From DASYAE01 sp036501535 (GTDB lineage: Bacteria; Actinomycetota; Actinomycetes; Streptomycetales; Catenulisporaceae): DNA of 52,720 nt. The stretch covers positions 1 to 52,720 of the forward strand of contig DASYAE010000239.1 of assembly GCA_036501535.1 (NCBI GenBank), given 5' to 3'. Positions 43,829 through 51,969 of the stretch are shown piece after piece. The notes under the pieces are model-generated. The model made no database searches. It worked only from the letters and a program-made list of their open reading frames with translations, and was not told the DNA's origin. Each line of letters starts with the position of its first letter. Within the stretch, counting starts at the first letter, position 1. A program made the translations under genes and the position numbers.

Positions 43829-46534
43829 GTGGCCGAAGAGAACTCCCCGACCGGCGCCGACGATCCCGCCGGCGCGTCGGACCCGACCGGACAGCCCGCC
43901 CCGGAGACCGCGCTGGCGACGGCAGAGGCCGAGACGACCAGCGACCGCATCGAGATGGTCGACCTGCTGACCGAGATGCAGCGGTCGTACCTCGACTACT
44001 CGATGGCGGTCATCGTCGGGCGCGCGCTGCCCGAGGTGCGCGACGGGCTCAAGCCGGTGCACCGCCGAGTGCTTTACGCGATGTTCGACGGCGGGTACCG
44101 GCCGGACCGCGGCTACTTCAAGTGCGCCCGCGTGGTCGGCGAGGTCATGGGTGTCTACCACCCGCACGGCGACTCGGCGATCTACGACACCCTGGTCCGC
44201 CTTGCCCAGCCCTGGGCGATGCGTATGCCCTTGGTGGACGGCAACGGCAACTTCGGCTCGCCCGGCAACGACCCGGCCGCGGCCATGCGGTACACCGAGT
44301 GCAAGCTCGCCCCGCTGGCCATGGAGATGCTGCGGGAGATCGACGAGGACACCGTCGACTTCGCGCCGAACTACGACGGCCGCTCGCAGGAGCCGCTGAT
44401 CCTGCCCAGCCGCTTCCCGAACCTCCTGGTCAACGGCTCCTCCGGGATCGCGGTCGGAATGGCGACCAACATCCCGATGCACAACCTGCGCGAGGTGAAC
44501 GACGGGGTCCAGTGGTACCTGGCGCACCCGGACGCCACCTCGGCCGAGCTGCTCGAGGCGCTCATGGAGCGCATCAAGGGCCCGGACTTCCCGACCGGCG
44601 CCAAGATCGTCGGCCGCCGCGGCATCGAGGACGCCTACCGCACCGGCCGCGGCTCGATCATCATGCGCGCCGTCGTCGAGGTCGAAGAGGTCGCCGGCCG
44701 CAACTGCCTGGTCATCACCGAGCTGCCCTACCAGGTCAACCCGGACAACCTGGCCTCGAAGATCGCCGACCTGGTCAAGGACGGCCGGATCCAGGGCATC
44801 GCCGACGTGCGCGACGAGTCCTCCTCGCGCACCGGCCAGCGCCTGGTGATCGTGCTCAAGCGGGACGCGGTCGCCAAGGTCGTGCTCAACAACCTTTACA
44901 AGCACACGCCGCTGCAGGACTCCTTCGGCGCGAACATGCTCGCGATGGTCGACGGCGTGCCGCGCACCCTCTCCCTGGACGCCTTCATCCGGCTGTGGGT
45001 GGAGCACCAGGTGGAGGTCGTGGTGCGGCGCACCCGCTACCGGCTGCGCAAGGCCCGCGAGCGCGACCACATCCTGCAGGCGCTGCTCAAGGCGCTCGAC
45101 GCGATCGACCAGGTGATCGCGCTGATCCGGTCGAGCCAGACCATCGACCTGGCCCGGGCCGGCCTGATGGAGCTGCTGGAGATCGACGAGATCCAGGCCA
45201 ACGCGATCCTGGACATGCAGCTGCGCCGCCTGGCCGCCCTGGAGCGGCAGCGGCTCATGGACGAGCACGAGGAGCTGCTCGCCAAGATCACCGAGTACCT
45301 GGCAATCCTGGAGTCCCAGCCCCGGCAGCGGCAGATCGTCTCGGAGGAGCTGCAGGTCATCGTCGACAAGTTCGGCGACGAGCGGCGCTCGCAACTGGTG
45401 CCCTACGAGGGCGACATGTCCATCGAGGACCTGATCCCCGAAGAGGACATCGTCATCACGATCACCCGCGACGGCTACGCCAAGCGCACCCGGACCGACC
45501 AGTACCGCTCGCAGAAGCGTGGCGGCAAGGGCGTGCGCGGCGCACAGCTCAAGCAGGACGACATCGTCGACCACTTCTTCACCACTACCACGCACCACTG
45601 GATCCTGTTCTTCACCAACAAGGGCCGGGTCTACCGGGCCAAGGCCTACGAGCTGCCCGACTCCGGCCGGGACGCCCGCGGCCAGCACGTGGCCAACGTG
45701 CTCGCCTTCCAGCCGGACGAGACCATCGCCCAGGTGCTCGACCTGCGCGACTACGAGGTCGCCCCGTACCTGGTGCTGGCCACCAAGCGCGGCCTGGTGA
45801 AGAAGACGGTGCTGAAGGACTACGACTCGCCCCGCTCCGGCGGCGTCATCGCGATCAACCTGCGCGAGGACGACGAGCTGATCGCGGCCGAGCTGGTGTC
45901 CCCGGACAACGACCTGCTGATGGTCAGCCGACAGGCGCAGGCGATCCGCTTCCCCGCCTCGGACGAGTCGCTGCGCCCGATGGGCCGGGCGACCTCCGGC
46001 GTGATCGGCATGCGGTTCCGCGAGGAGGACGAACTGCTGACCATGAGCGTGGTCAAGGAGGGCACCTTCGTGTTCACCGCGACTGACCGCGGCTTCGGCA
46101 AGCGCACCGCGGTGGAGCGCTATCCGCTGCGCGGCCGCGGCGGCCTCGGCGTGATCGCGGCCAAGACGGTGGACGAGCGCGGCGGGCTGGTCGGCGCCCT
46201 GATCGTCGACGAGAACGACGAGGTGCTGGCCATCACCGCCGGCGGCGGGGTGATCCGCACGCGGGTGTCCGGCCTGCGCGAGACCGGCCGGGACACGATG
46301 GGCGTGCAGCTGATGAGCCTCGGCAAGAAGGACGCCGTCATCGCGATCGCCCGCAACGCCGAGCGCGAGGCGGAAGCCGAGGTCGAGGCCGAGGACGACG
46401 CGGACGGCGACCTCGCGCCGGCCGGCACGGCTCCCGACGTCGCGGCCGCAGTGGACGATCACCCGGAAAACCGAGCGGACGACCAGGCCACACCGCAGAC
46501 GCCGCCCACGCAGAGCGGTACGGTTGAAGACTGA
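43829..46534 (+). CDS. gyrA: DNA gyrase subunit A
   Basis: 901 residues. A ~40-residue acidic leader precedes the winged-helix domain; catalytic Tyr155 lies in AAMRYTE. The quinolone-resistance region reads HPHGDSAIYDTLV with Ser116 and Asp120, the usual susceptible residues. The C-terminal six-bladed domain contains the GyrA box QKRGGKGV, confirming gyrase rather than topoisomerase IV. An acidic Ala/Glu-rich tail (about 850-901) follows. GTG 43829 is preceded by GAAGGAA and lies 115 bases after gyrB. Confidence 0.98.
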   Translation: MAEENSPTGADDPAGASDPTGQPAPETALATAEAETTSDRIEMVDLLTEMQRSYLDYSMAVIVGRALPEVRDGLKPVHRRVLYAMFDGGYRPDRGYFKCARVVGEVMGVYHPHGDSAIYDTLVRLAQPWAMRMPLVDGNGNFGSPGNDPAAAMRYTECKLAPLAMEMLREIDEDTVDFAPNYDGRSQEPLILPSRFPNLLVNGSSGIAVGMATNIPMHNLREVNDGVQWYLAHPDATSAELLEALMERIKGPDFPTGAKIVGRRGIEDAYRTGRGSIIMRAVVEVEEVAGRNCLVITELPYQVNPDNLASKIADLVKDGRIQGIADVRDESSSRTGQRLVIVLKRDAVAKVVLNNLYKHTPLQDSFGANMLAMVDGVPRTLSLDAFIRLWVEHQVEVVVRRTRYRLRKARERDHILQALLKALDAIDQVIALIRSSQTIDLARAGLMELLEIDEIQANAILDMQLRRLAALERQRLMDEHEELLAKITEYLAILESQPRQRQIVSEELQVIVDKFGDERRSQLVPYEGDMSIEDLIPEEDIVITITRDGYAKRTRTDQYRSQKRGGKGVRGAQLKQDDIVDHFFTTTTHHWILFFTNKGRVYRAKAYELPDSGRDARGQHVANVLAFQPDETIAQVLDLRDYEVAPYLVLATKRGLVKKTVLKDYDSPRSGGVIAINLREDDELIAAELVSPDNDLLMVSRQAQAIRFPASDESLRPMGRATSGVIGMRFREEDELLTMSVVKEGTFVFTATDRGFGKRTAVERYPLRGRGGLGVIAAKTVDERGGLVGALIVDENDEVLAITAGGGVIRTRVSGLRETGRDTMGVQLMSLGKKDAVIAIARNAEREAEAEVEAEDDADGDLAPAGTAPDVAAAVDDHPENRADDQATPQTPPTQSGTVED

Positions 46535-46738
46535 GCGGCGCGCGGACGCGGCGCGCGGGCGGCGACGCCTCGGCCGAACTAGACTGCGGCGCAACCGCCC
46601 GCCAGCCCGTGAGCGTAGTAGTAGAGACCGAGGGTGATAGGCCGCAGAGTGTGGGCGTGATGCGGCCCGTCGTCCCGCGGCGTGAGACCACGGCGAGTTG
46701 ATGATGAACGAATCTTCTAGCGCAGGGGGCCGACCGAC

Positions 46739-47491
46739 GTGACCGACAGCCAGAATCCGGGGCAGGACCGGTCCTCCTCCAGGAGCTACGGCGGCGGCGA
46801 CCCGTCCAGCAGCATGCGCCCCTCGGGCGGCCCCGCGCGGGTCGAGCCGCGCTCCTACGCGTCATCCACCGCCGCCGTCCGCACCCCGGCCGGCCCGAGC
46901 TCGCCGCCCGACGCGTCCGCCGACTCGCTCGGCCGAACGGGCACGGGCATCGGCACAGGCACGGGCCCCGGTTCGGGCGCCTCCACCGGCGGCCCCGGCT
47001 CGAGCTTCGTCGGCCGGCTCGACACCAGCTCGGTCGGCCGCACCTTCGCCCGGGTCGGCTCGGCACTCACCAACGCCGCCTCCGGCCGCCCGGTGAGCCC
47101 GGGCCAGGTGAAGGTCCGCAAGGCCCGGCTGCGCATCGCCCGGGTCGACCCCTGGTCGGTGATGAAGGTCTCGTTCGTCCTCTCCATCGCCCTCGGCATC
47201 GTCACCCTGGTGGCGACCGCAGTGGTGTGGAACGTCCTCAAGTCCCTCGGCGTCTTCGACTCGCTCAACAAGACCGTCGGCGACCTGACCAGCAGCGGAA
47301 ACGGCTCCTCGACCAGCTCGTTCAACCTGATGAGCTACCTGTCCTTCACCCACGTCGAGGGCTACGCGCTGATCCTGGTCCTGGTGGACATCGTTCTCGT
47401 GACCGCGCTGGCCACCCTCGGCTCCTACCTGTACAACCTGGCCTCCGGCTTCGTCGGGGGCTTCGAGGTCACCCTCGCGGAGGACCAGTGA
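46739..47491 (+). CDS. DUF3566 membrane protein
   Basis: 250 residues. A ~115-residue Ser/Gly/Pro-rich disordered region is followed by KVRKARLRIARVDPWSVMKVSFVLSIALGIV (start of the DUF3566 domain and first transmembrane helix), an outer loop with Ser/Thr and a second helix (about 205-235), ending in VTLAEDQ. The gene occurs directly after gyrA in most actinobacteria (Rv0007 in M. tuberculosis); its function is unknown. The GTG at 46739 follows a weak ribosome site. The 204 bases before it hold no other gene. Confidence 0.9.
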   Translation: MTDSQNPGQDRSSSRSYGGGDPSSSMRPSGGPARVEPRSYASSTAAVRTPAGPSSPPDASADSLGRTGTGIGTGTGPGSGASTGGPGSSFVGRLDTSSVGRTFARVGSALTNAASGRPVSPGQVKVRKARLRIARVDPWSVMKVSFVLSIALGIVTLVATAVVWNVLKSLGVFDSLNKTVGDLTSSGNGSSTSSFNLMSYLSFTHVEGYALILVLVDIVLVTALATLGSYLYNLASGFVGGFEVTLAEDQ

Positions 47492-47647
47492 CGGCCGGCC
47501 GCGACCCCGTCTGACGGCCCGTCGGGTGCGCGCCCACCCGGCGACCTGCAAGCCACAATCGGTTTGGGCCATCTCCACCGATGCGGTAACCTGCTCTAGC
47601 GCGTGCAGCCTGCTCAAGACGATGGAGAACAGGCGATAGCGCATCGC

Positions 47648-47721
47648 GGACCTATAGCTCAGTCGGTTAGAGCGCTTCCCTGATAAGGAAGAGGTCGGAG
47701 GTTCAAGTCCTCCTAGGTCCA
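47648..47721 (+). tRNA. ileT: tRNA-Ile (anticodon GAT)
   Basis: A complete cloverleaf: acceptor GGACCTA/TAGGTCC, D arm GCTC/GAGC, anticodon arm CTTCC-CTGATAA-GGAAG (GAT), T arm GGAGG-TTCAAGT-CCTCC, discriminator A. CCA is not encoded. In M. tuberculosis the same gyrA-Rv0007-tRNA-Ile order is followed by tRNA-Ala; here an integrase follows. Confidence 0.97.
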
Positions 47722-47728
47722 CGGGTAG

Positions 47729-47753
47729 AAGGGCGCCCTAGTTGGGCGCCCTT
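47729..47753 (+). terminator. Perfect hairpin after tRNA-Ile
   Basis: AAGGGCGCCC (47729-47738), loop TAGTT, GGGCGCCCTT (47744-47753). It lies eight bases after the tRNA and is likely its terminator, or part of the element's attachment region. The same 9-bp arm AGGGCGCCC recurs at 49336. Confidence 0.7.
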
Positions 47754-47917
47754 CCCGCGTTCCTGGCCTGAGCGTGTTGTGCCAGGTAGAGGCAGGTTTT
47801 AGCCCCTCACACCGAACGACACGGTGTCTCACGATCGCGCACGCGCGAGCATGATCGGCCGGTGTTCGCGACAAAGGCGCGACAACGCTTCCAGGCCGTG
47901 AGCAGCGGCCCAGCGGT

Positions 47918-49303
47918 TCACGCTGCCGATAGGTTGGCGCCGCCCAAGGACTCTGCGATACGAGCACGTGCGGCGGCTTCCTGCCCGTTGATGCACTTGG
48001 CGTATGTGGAGAGCAGCATCTCGACCGTGTGCCCGGCCCACTCGGCGACGAGCGGCGCGTGCACGCCAGCGTTGAGCCACGTCGACAGGCATGCGTGGCG
48101 TAGGTCGTACGGGCGCCGGCCGAGCGGAGAGCCGACTTGGCCCGGGGTCAGTGCTGCCTCGCGCGCCTTCTTCCATACCCGGTCGTACGTGCCCTGTGCG
48201 GGAACTCGTCCCTTGGCGGTCACGAATAGCCGTCCGTCGGGTGCGGTGCCGAACGTCGCGATGTGCTGGTGCAGGTGTGCGACGAGTTCGGGGCAGGCCG
48301 GCGTGGTGCGCGACTCGTTGACCGGGCGGTGCTTGAGTTCCTTGCGCTGGCGGCTCTCCCCCGTGTCGGTCCAGGCGGCGCCGCTGTACGGATTCGCGTT
48401 GGCGAAGGTGAGCGAGCCCCATCCGTCTTCCGGCAGAGTGCAGTTCTCTAGTCGCAGGTCGAGGGCTTCGCTCGGGCGCAGGCCGGCGAAGTAGAGCACG
48501 GCGAAGAACGCCATCAGGCGCGGGCCGCTGAACCCGCAGCGCGGTACTGCCTCGATCAGCGCTCGCGCCTGGTCAGGGTTCAGCACAGACCGACGATCCA
48601 CCCCAGTGGGCTTACGGGGCCGCTCGATGGTGACGCGGCCGAGCGGGTCATGGTCGAGCAAGCCGGTTTCGACCGCGTACCGGACCGGACCAGTCAGCGC
48701 GGTGCGCTTACTGGTGAAGGTGTTCGCCGCGTAGGCCGTGCCGTCGGGTTTGACGGTGATGGCGAGATAGGCGCGGCGGACCGTCTTCGGGTCGAGCAGT
48801 GCCGAGACGGGGAGCGAGTGCTGTTCGATCCACCGGATCGCGGGAGCGTACTGCTCCGGGGCGGGGCCGGCTTCGCGGGTGGGCTTGTTGAACGCCCAGT
48901 GCACCAGCGCGGCGTAAAGGTTGTCCGGCGCGGTGGCGGTGCGCTTGTCGTCGGTGACGAGTCCGCACGTGACGGTGGCGAGGGATTCGGCGAGGGTGCG
49001 CCGGGAGCCGGGCGCGCGGGTGGGCCACTTGACGTCGACGTATTCGATCGCCAGGGCGTACCACGTCTTGCTGTCGCGGCGCTCGCGCAGCAGGGAGACC
49101 GGCAGGCCTTCGATCGTGTCGAAGGCCTCGCCGGCACTGGTCGCCGTAACGAGCTTGGAGCGGAAGCTGTCAGCGAGTCCGCTGGTTGCGTAGGTCTCGC
49201 AGAAGGTCTTTCCGGCGACGATCCAACGCAGTGAGTAAGTGGTCTTCTTCTTGCCGACGTGCGGGCGGACTTTCCAGATGCGCACGTCATAGGTGAGCGT
49301 CAT
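47918..49303 (-). CDS. int: Tyrosine site-specific integrase
   Basis: 461 residues. The C-terminal catalytic domain has Arg276 (AGLRPSEALDL), Arg402 in RPYDLRHACLS, His in AGHTVEMLLS and the nucleophile Tyr434 (STYAKCI). The first position of the HxxR box is Tyr rather than His. The N-terminal arm- and core-binding regions cover about 1-230. It is adjacent to tRNA-Ile and transcribed toward it, fitting recombination at the tRNA 3' end. ATG 49303 follows GAGGA with 6-base spacing. Confidence 0.93.
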   Translation of the reverse strand: MTLTYDVRIWKVRPHVGKKKTTYSLRWIVAGKTFCETYATSGLADSFRSKLVTATSAGEAFDTIEGLPVSLLRERRDSKTWYALAIEYVDVKWPTRAPGSRRTLAESLATVTCGLVTDDKRTATAPDNLYAALVHWAFNKPTREAGPAPEQYAPAIRWIEQHSLPVSALLDPKTVRRAYLAITVKPDGTAYAANTFTSKRTALTGPVRYAVETGLLDHDPLGRVTIERPRKPTGVDRRSVLNPDQARALIEAVPRCGFSGPRLMAFFAVLYFAGLRPSEALDLRLENCTLPEDGWGSLTFANANPYSGAAWTDTGESRQRKELKHRPVNESRTTPACPELVAHLHQHIATFGTAPDGRLFVTAKGRVPAQGTYDRVWKKAREAALTPGQVGSPLGRRPYDLRHACLSTWLNAGVHAPLVAEWAGHTVEMLLSTYAKCINGQEAAARARIAESLGGANLSAA

Positions 49304-49335
49304 CAGCGTTCCTCACAGAGTGTGGACAACAGGAA

Positions 49336-49362
49336 AGGGCGCCCGCAGCTTGCGGGCGCCCT
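49336..49362. promoter_or_regulatory. Perfect 12-bp inverted repeat between xis and int
   Basis: AGGGCGCCCGCA (49336-49347), loop GCT, TGCGGGCGCCCT (49351-49362), in the 78-base xis-int gap. The arm shares AGGGCGCCC with the hairpin at 47729, so int is bracketed by related palindromes. It may reduce int expression relative to xis or be an Int/Xis binding site. Confidence 0.7.
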
Positions 49363-49381
49363 GGTTGGGGTGTCGGATGAT

Positions 49382-49585
49382 CTAGGCGAATACGGTGCAC
49401 TGCTCCAAGAACCGGTCGAGCGCGGAGCGGCGCACGCGGATCTGGCCGTTGGGCAGCTTGATGCACTTCGGGCCCTTGTTCTGGGCCTTCCAGCGGTAGA
49501 AGGTCGCGCGCGAAAGCGGCTTGCCGTCCGCGCCACGCAGTTCGGCGCAGACCTCGGCGATGGTCAACAGCTCTTCTCGGGCCAT
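49382..49585 (-). CDS. xis: Excisionase-type DNA-binding protein
   Basis: 67 residues. A MerR-like winged helix of the helix_turn_helix_17 type: LLTIAEVCAELRGADGKPLSRATFYRWKAQNKGP, then the wing CIKLPNGQIRVRRSALDRFLEQ. Such small proteins upstream of AICE integrases are excisionases that steer recombination toward excision. ATG 49585 has GGGAGG upstream on the minus strand. It lies 78 bases upstream of int. Confidence 0.85.
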   Translation of the reverse strand: MAREELLTIAEVCAELRGADGKPLSRATFYRWKAQNKGPKCIKLPNGQIRVRRSALDRFLEQCTVFA

Positions 49586-49650
49586 GTCAGGGCCTCCCGT
49601 CTACAGGGCACGGAGCGCGGGGGCTCCGGCCGCCGCGCGGGGAAGGCAGC

Positions 49651-49710
49651 CGCCGCGTCGCCGCAGAAACCTGCAAAACCAGTTGTGCAGGTTTCTGCGG
49701 CGACGCGGCG
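49651..49710. repeat. 25-bp perfect inverted repeat between rep and xis
   Basis: Arms 49651-49675 (starting CGCCGCGTCG, ending AAACCTGCA) and 49686-49710 are exact reverse complements around the loop AAACCAGTTG. It fills most of the 178-base gap between the replication gene stop and the xis start. No T-run follows on either strand. It is too long to be random and could be an origin nick-site hairpin, an operator, or a strong terminator. Confidence 0.9.
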
Positions 49711-49763
49711 ACGCGCGGGGCGGCTCGGCGGCAGCACTGCCGACCGGCGGGACCGGGATGGGA

Positions 49764-51782
49764 TCAGAGGTCGATATTCGGGTGTACTTCGTAGACCGGG
49801 GCGGGTGGTCGACCACCGCGGGCGCCGGACGGCGGCGCGTGCAAGCGCCGCACGTAGCCGTGCTGTTCGAGTAGCGCTATCACCGGATCGAGATCCGCCA
49901 TCTTGGGGAAGCGGCTGCGCGACTGGTTGGTGAAGGCGTCGCGAGCTGAGAAGCGGACGGTGCCGGTGTTGGTGATCCAGTCGAGCAGATGGCAGGCGCG
50001 TTCGGTGATCGGGTCGGTCGTCATGGCGTCGAATGCGGCGAGTGTGTGGGCGGTGTAGTACTCGATCAGGTTGTGTGCGGCGGCGATCGTGCCCGGTCCG
50101 ATCGGTCGGGCGTAGCCGTCGTGTAGGTGTTCGGCGAGGTGGAGTAGGCCGGCGATGCGCATCATGGCGCCGACGGCTTTGCCGCCCCAGTCGCGCAGCT
50201 GCGCGAGCGGTCCGCCGTCGTCCATCGCCGCTTCGAAGTCGGCAGCGGCGCCGTCCAAGATCTGCGAGGCCTTTGGCGAAAGCCGCAGCGTGATGACCGG
50301 CTCTCCCCCATCCGGCGCACCTTGTGGCTCGTCCCTGTCGCGAAGTGAGAGCGTCAGGGCGGTGAGGTTGCGGGCGTAGTCGGCGTGCGCAGCCGGGTCG
50401 GCGGGGGATGGCTTGGTGTTGCGCCTGCCGATGTTGCTGCTGGGGAGGGAGAACAGGAACCGGCCGAGCAGTCCGCGCCCGGCGGCGCCCGGAATTGCCG
50501 CAAGCTCGGCCAAGGCGGCAGGCTGTGTGCAGATTCCGAGCGTGAGAGCGGGGCGCTGCACTGTCTCGCGGGGCCGGCCGCGCCGGTCTACGCGCAGCTC
50601 GTCTCCCGCGTGCCCTTTCAGGAACACGTTGAGGTTCGGCGAGCCGGAGTAGCGGCCTGCGAGGATCGCGAACACCTCGGATTCGGCGGACAGGATGGCG
50701 AACCGGCCGCGTTGCTCCGCGAGCATCGAAGCGGCGGCTTCCGGGGTGATGTCGTCGGCGAACAGCACCGGCTCGGCCGGGACCGTGATCGCGGCGGCGG
50801 CTTCTGCTGCGGCGTGCGCCTCGTATCGGGCGGTGTCGCGCTCTTGGGCGGAGGCCTTGGCGAGCTCGGCGGCCAGGCGCTCGGCGTACTCGTCAGCGGC
50901 ACGCTTGTCGATGCGGGCGGCAGTGATGACCGGGGCCAACTGGTCGGCAATGACGCGTTCGGTCGTGCTAATCGGGCCGGTCATCGACGCGAACACGGGG
51001 GACTTGCGCGAGGCGGGCGGCATCGCGCACACGGTGTAGAGGTTCACCGGCTCGATCCACCCGTGTTCCGGGCGCACGGCGATGCGCACGGCGCCGCCGG
51101 CTGCGGTGGCGAGGCAGGCCAGGGCGACGGTCCCGGCGAGGTCGGGCGGGGTCTGCGTCTCGTGCGCTACCGCTTCGACTTTCGCGCGCACCCAGGACGG
51201 CAGCGCCACAATCGGAAACGGCGGCACGCTGTGCACCCGGCGCAGCGGGACCGGATCAGTCCATCCGCGTGAGTCCGCGTCGATGAGCTCTTGCAGCTGC
51301 GCGCGTGCGGCGGCCTTGAGATCCGGCTCAAGCCGGGTGCGGCCCATGGCCGCGAGTCGGGTTCCGATGGTGATCATGAGTCGGGAGTAGGCCAGATCGC
51401 GCACGATCTCGGCGTAGTACGGGCCGTTGGCGGCGATCGGGACGGCGTTCATGCACGTGTGCAGGTACGCGGCGCCGCCGAGTCGTTCGAGGTCGCGCCC
51501 GAGTGCGTGGGTGACGCTCACCATGTCGACAGGTTGGCCCGCATCGGTCAGGCCGCAGATGGCTTGCCAGATGGTTTCGTGCGCGGGCCGGTAGAAGTCA
51601 GAGCCCTGGATCAGGGCGCGCATCTCCGCCAGCGCCGCCGGGCCGTGCGCCGTGGTTCCGGCGAGCAGTGCCGCGCCGAGCACGGCGCGTTCGGCATCCA
51701 GGTCGCACGGCTGGCTCTCGTCGTGGTGGGGCGGTTGGTCGGAATCAGGCACGGCATACAGGGCGCGGGTGGGTGTGGGCAT
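49764..51782 (-). CDS. Replication protein: DnaB N-terminal domain fused to DUF3987
   Basis: 672 residues. Residues about 25-135 match the DnaB helicase N-terminal domain (DLDAERAVLGAALLAG, FYRPAHETIWQAICGL, PVDMVSVTHAL). Residues about 185-600 match the DUF3987 primase/helicase-like family, but the P-loop site reads AMPPASRKSPVF, a degenerate Walker A. A C-terminal winged helix (about 610-660) follows. This is the likely Rep of the element; it lacks the rolling-circle motifs of RepSA. ATG 51782 follows GGAG with 6-base spacing. There is no separate primase gene in view. Confidence 0.8.
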   Translation of the reverse strand: MPTPTRALYAVPDSDQPPHHDESQPCDLDAERAVLGAALLAGTTAHGPAALAEMRALIQGSDFYRPAHETIWQAICGLTDAGQPVDMVSVTHALGRDLERLGGAAYLHTCMNAVPIAANGPYYAEIVRDLAYSRLMITIGTRLAAMGRTRLEPDLKAAARAQLQELIDADSRGWTDPVPLRRVHSVPPFPIVALPSWVRAKVEAVAHETQTPPDLAGTVALACLATAAGGAVRIAVRPEHGWIEPVNLYTVCAMPPASRKSPVFASMTGPISTTERVIADQLAPVITAARIDKRAADEYAERLAAELAKASAQERDTARYEAHAAAEAAAAITVPAEPVLFADDITPEAAASMLAEQRGRFAILSAESEVFAILAGRYSGSPNLNVFLKGHAGDELRVDRRGRPRETVQRPALTLGICTQPAALAELAAIPGAAGRGLLGRFLFSLPSSNIGRRNTKPSPADPAAHADYARNLTALTLSLRDRDEPQGAPDGGEPVITLRLSPKASQILDGAAADFEAAMDDGGPLAQLRDWGGKAVGAMMRIAGLLHLAEHLHDGYARPIGPGTIAAAHNLIEYYTAHTLAAFDAMTTDPITERACHLLDWITNTGTVRFSARDAFTNQSRSRFPKMADLDPVIALLEQHGYVRRLHAPPSGARGGRPPAPVYEVHPNIDL

Positions 51783-51969
51783 GGCGACTCCACATCAAGT
51801 AGCGAGTTAGTTGGGCAGAAGGGAGTTAGGTTCGTAACCCACTCCCGAAGAAGGCCGCGTAGCGGCGCTGAGCTGCGGAAAGTGAACGAGTTAGGCGAGT
51901 TACGCCGCTGCGCCGCAGGCCTCGCGCACCTCCGGATCCGAGGTGCGCGAGGCTCGGAGCGGCGTAACT
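51783..51969. repeat. Nested inverted repeat and GAGTTAG repeats between tra and rep
   Basis: Outer arms AGTTACGCCGCT (51898-51909) and AGCGGCGTAACT (51958-51969) enclose perfect 13-bp inner arms CCTCGCGCACCTC (51920-51932) and GAGGTGCGCGAGG (51940-51952) around CGGATCC. GAGTTAG occurs at 51804, 51823 and 51888, and GAGTTAC at 51897. The outer arm ends exactly at the transfer gene stop. Candidate element origin, transfer gene terminator or rep operator. Confidence 0.85.

Noticed and set aside
41431..46594. 839- and 924-codon minus-strand open frames opposite gyrB and gyrA
   Set aside because: Antisense shadows of unmistakable gyrase genes; composition dominated by His/Val/Leu/Asp from codon bias.
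46616..46625. GTAGTAGTAG triplet run after gyrA as a second DnaA-trio
   Set aside because: No adjacent DnaA box or GC spacer in the right order, and outside the origin.
49321..49329. DnaA box TGTGGACAA upstream of int in the mobile element
   Set aside because: A single isolated 9-mer with no cluster; chance or irrelevant.
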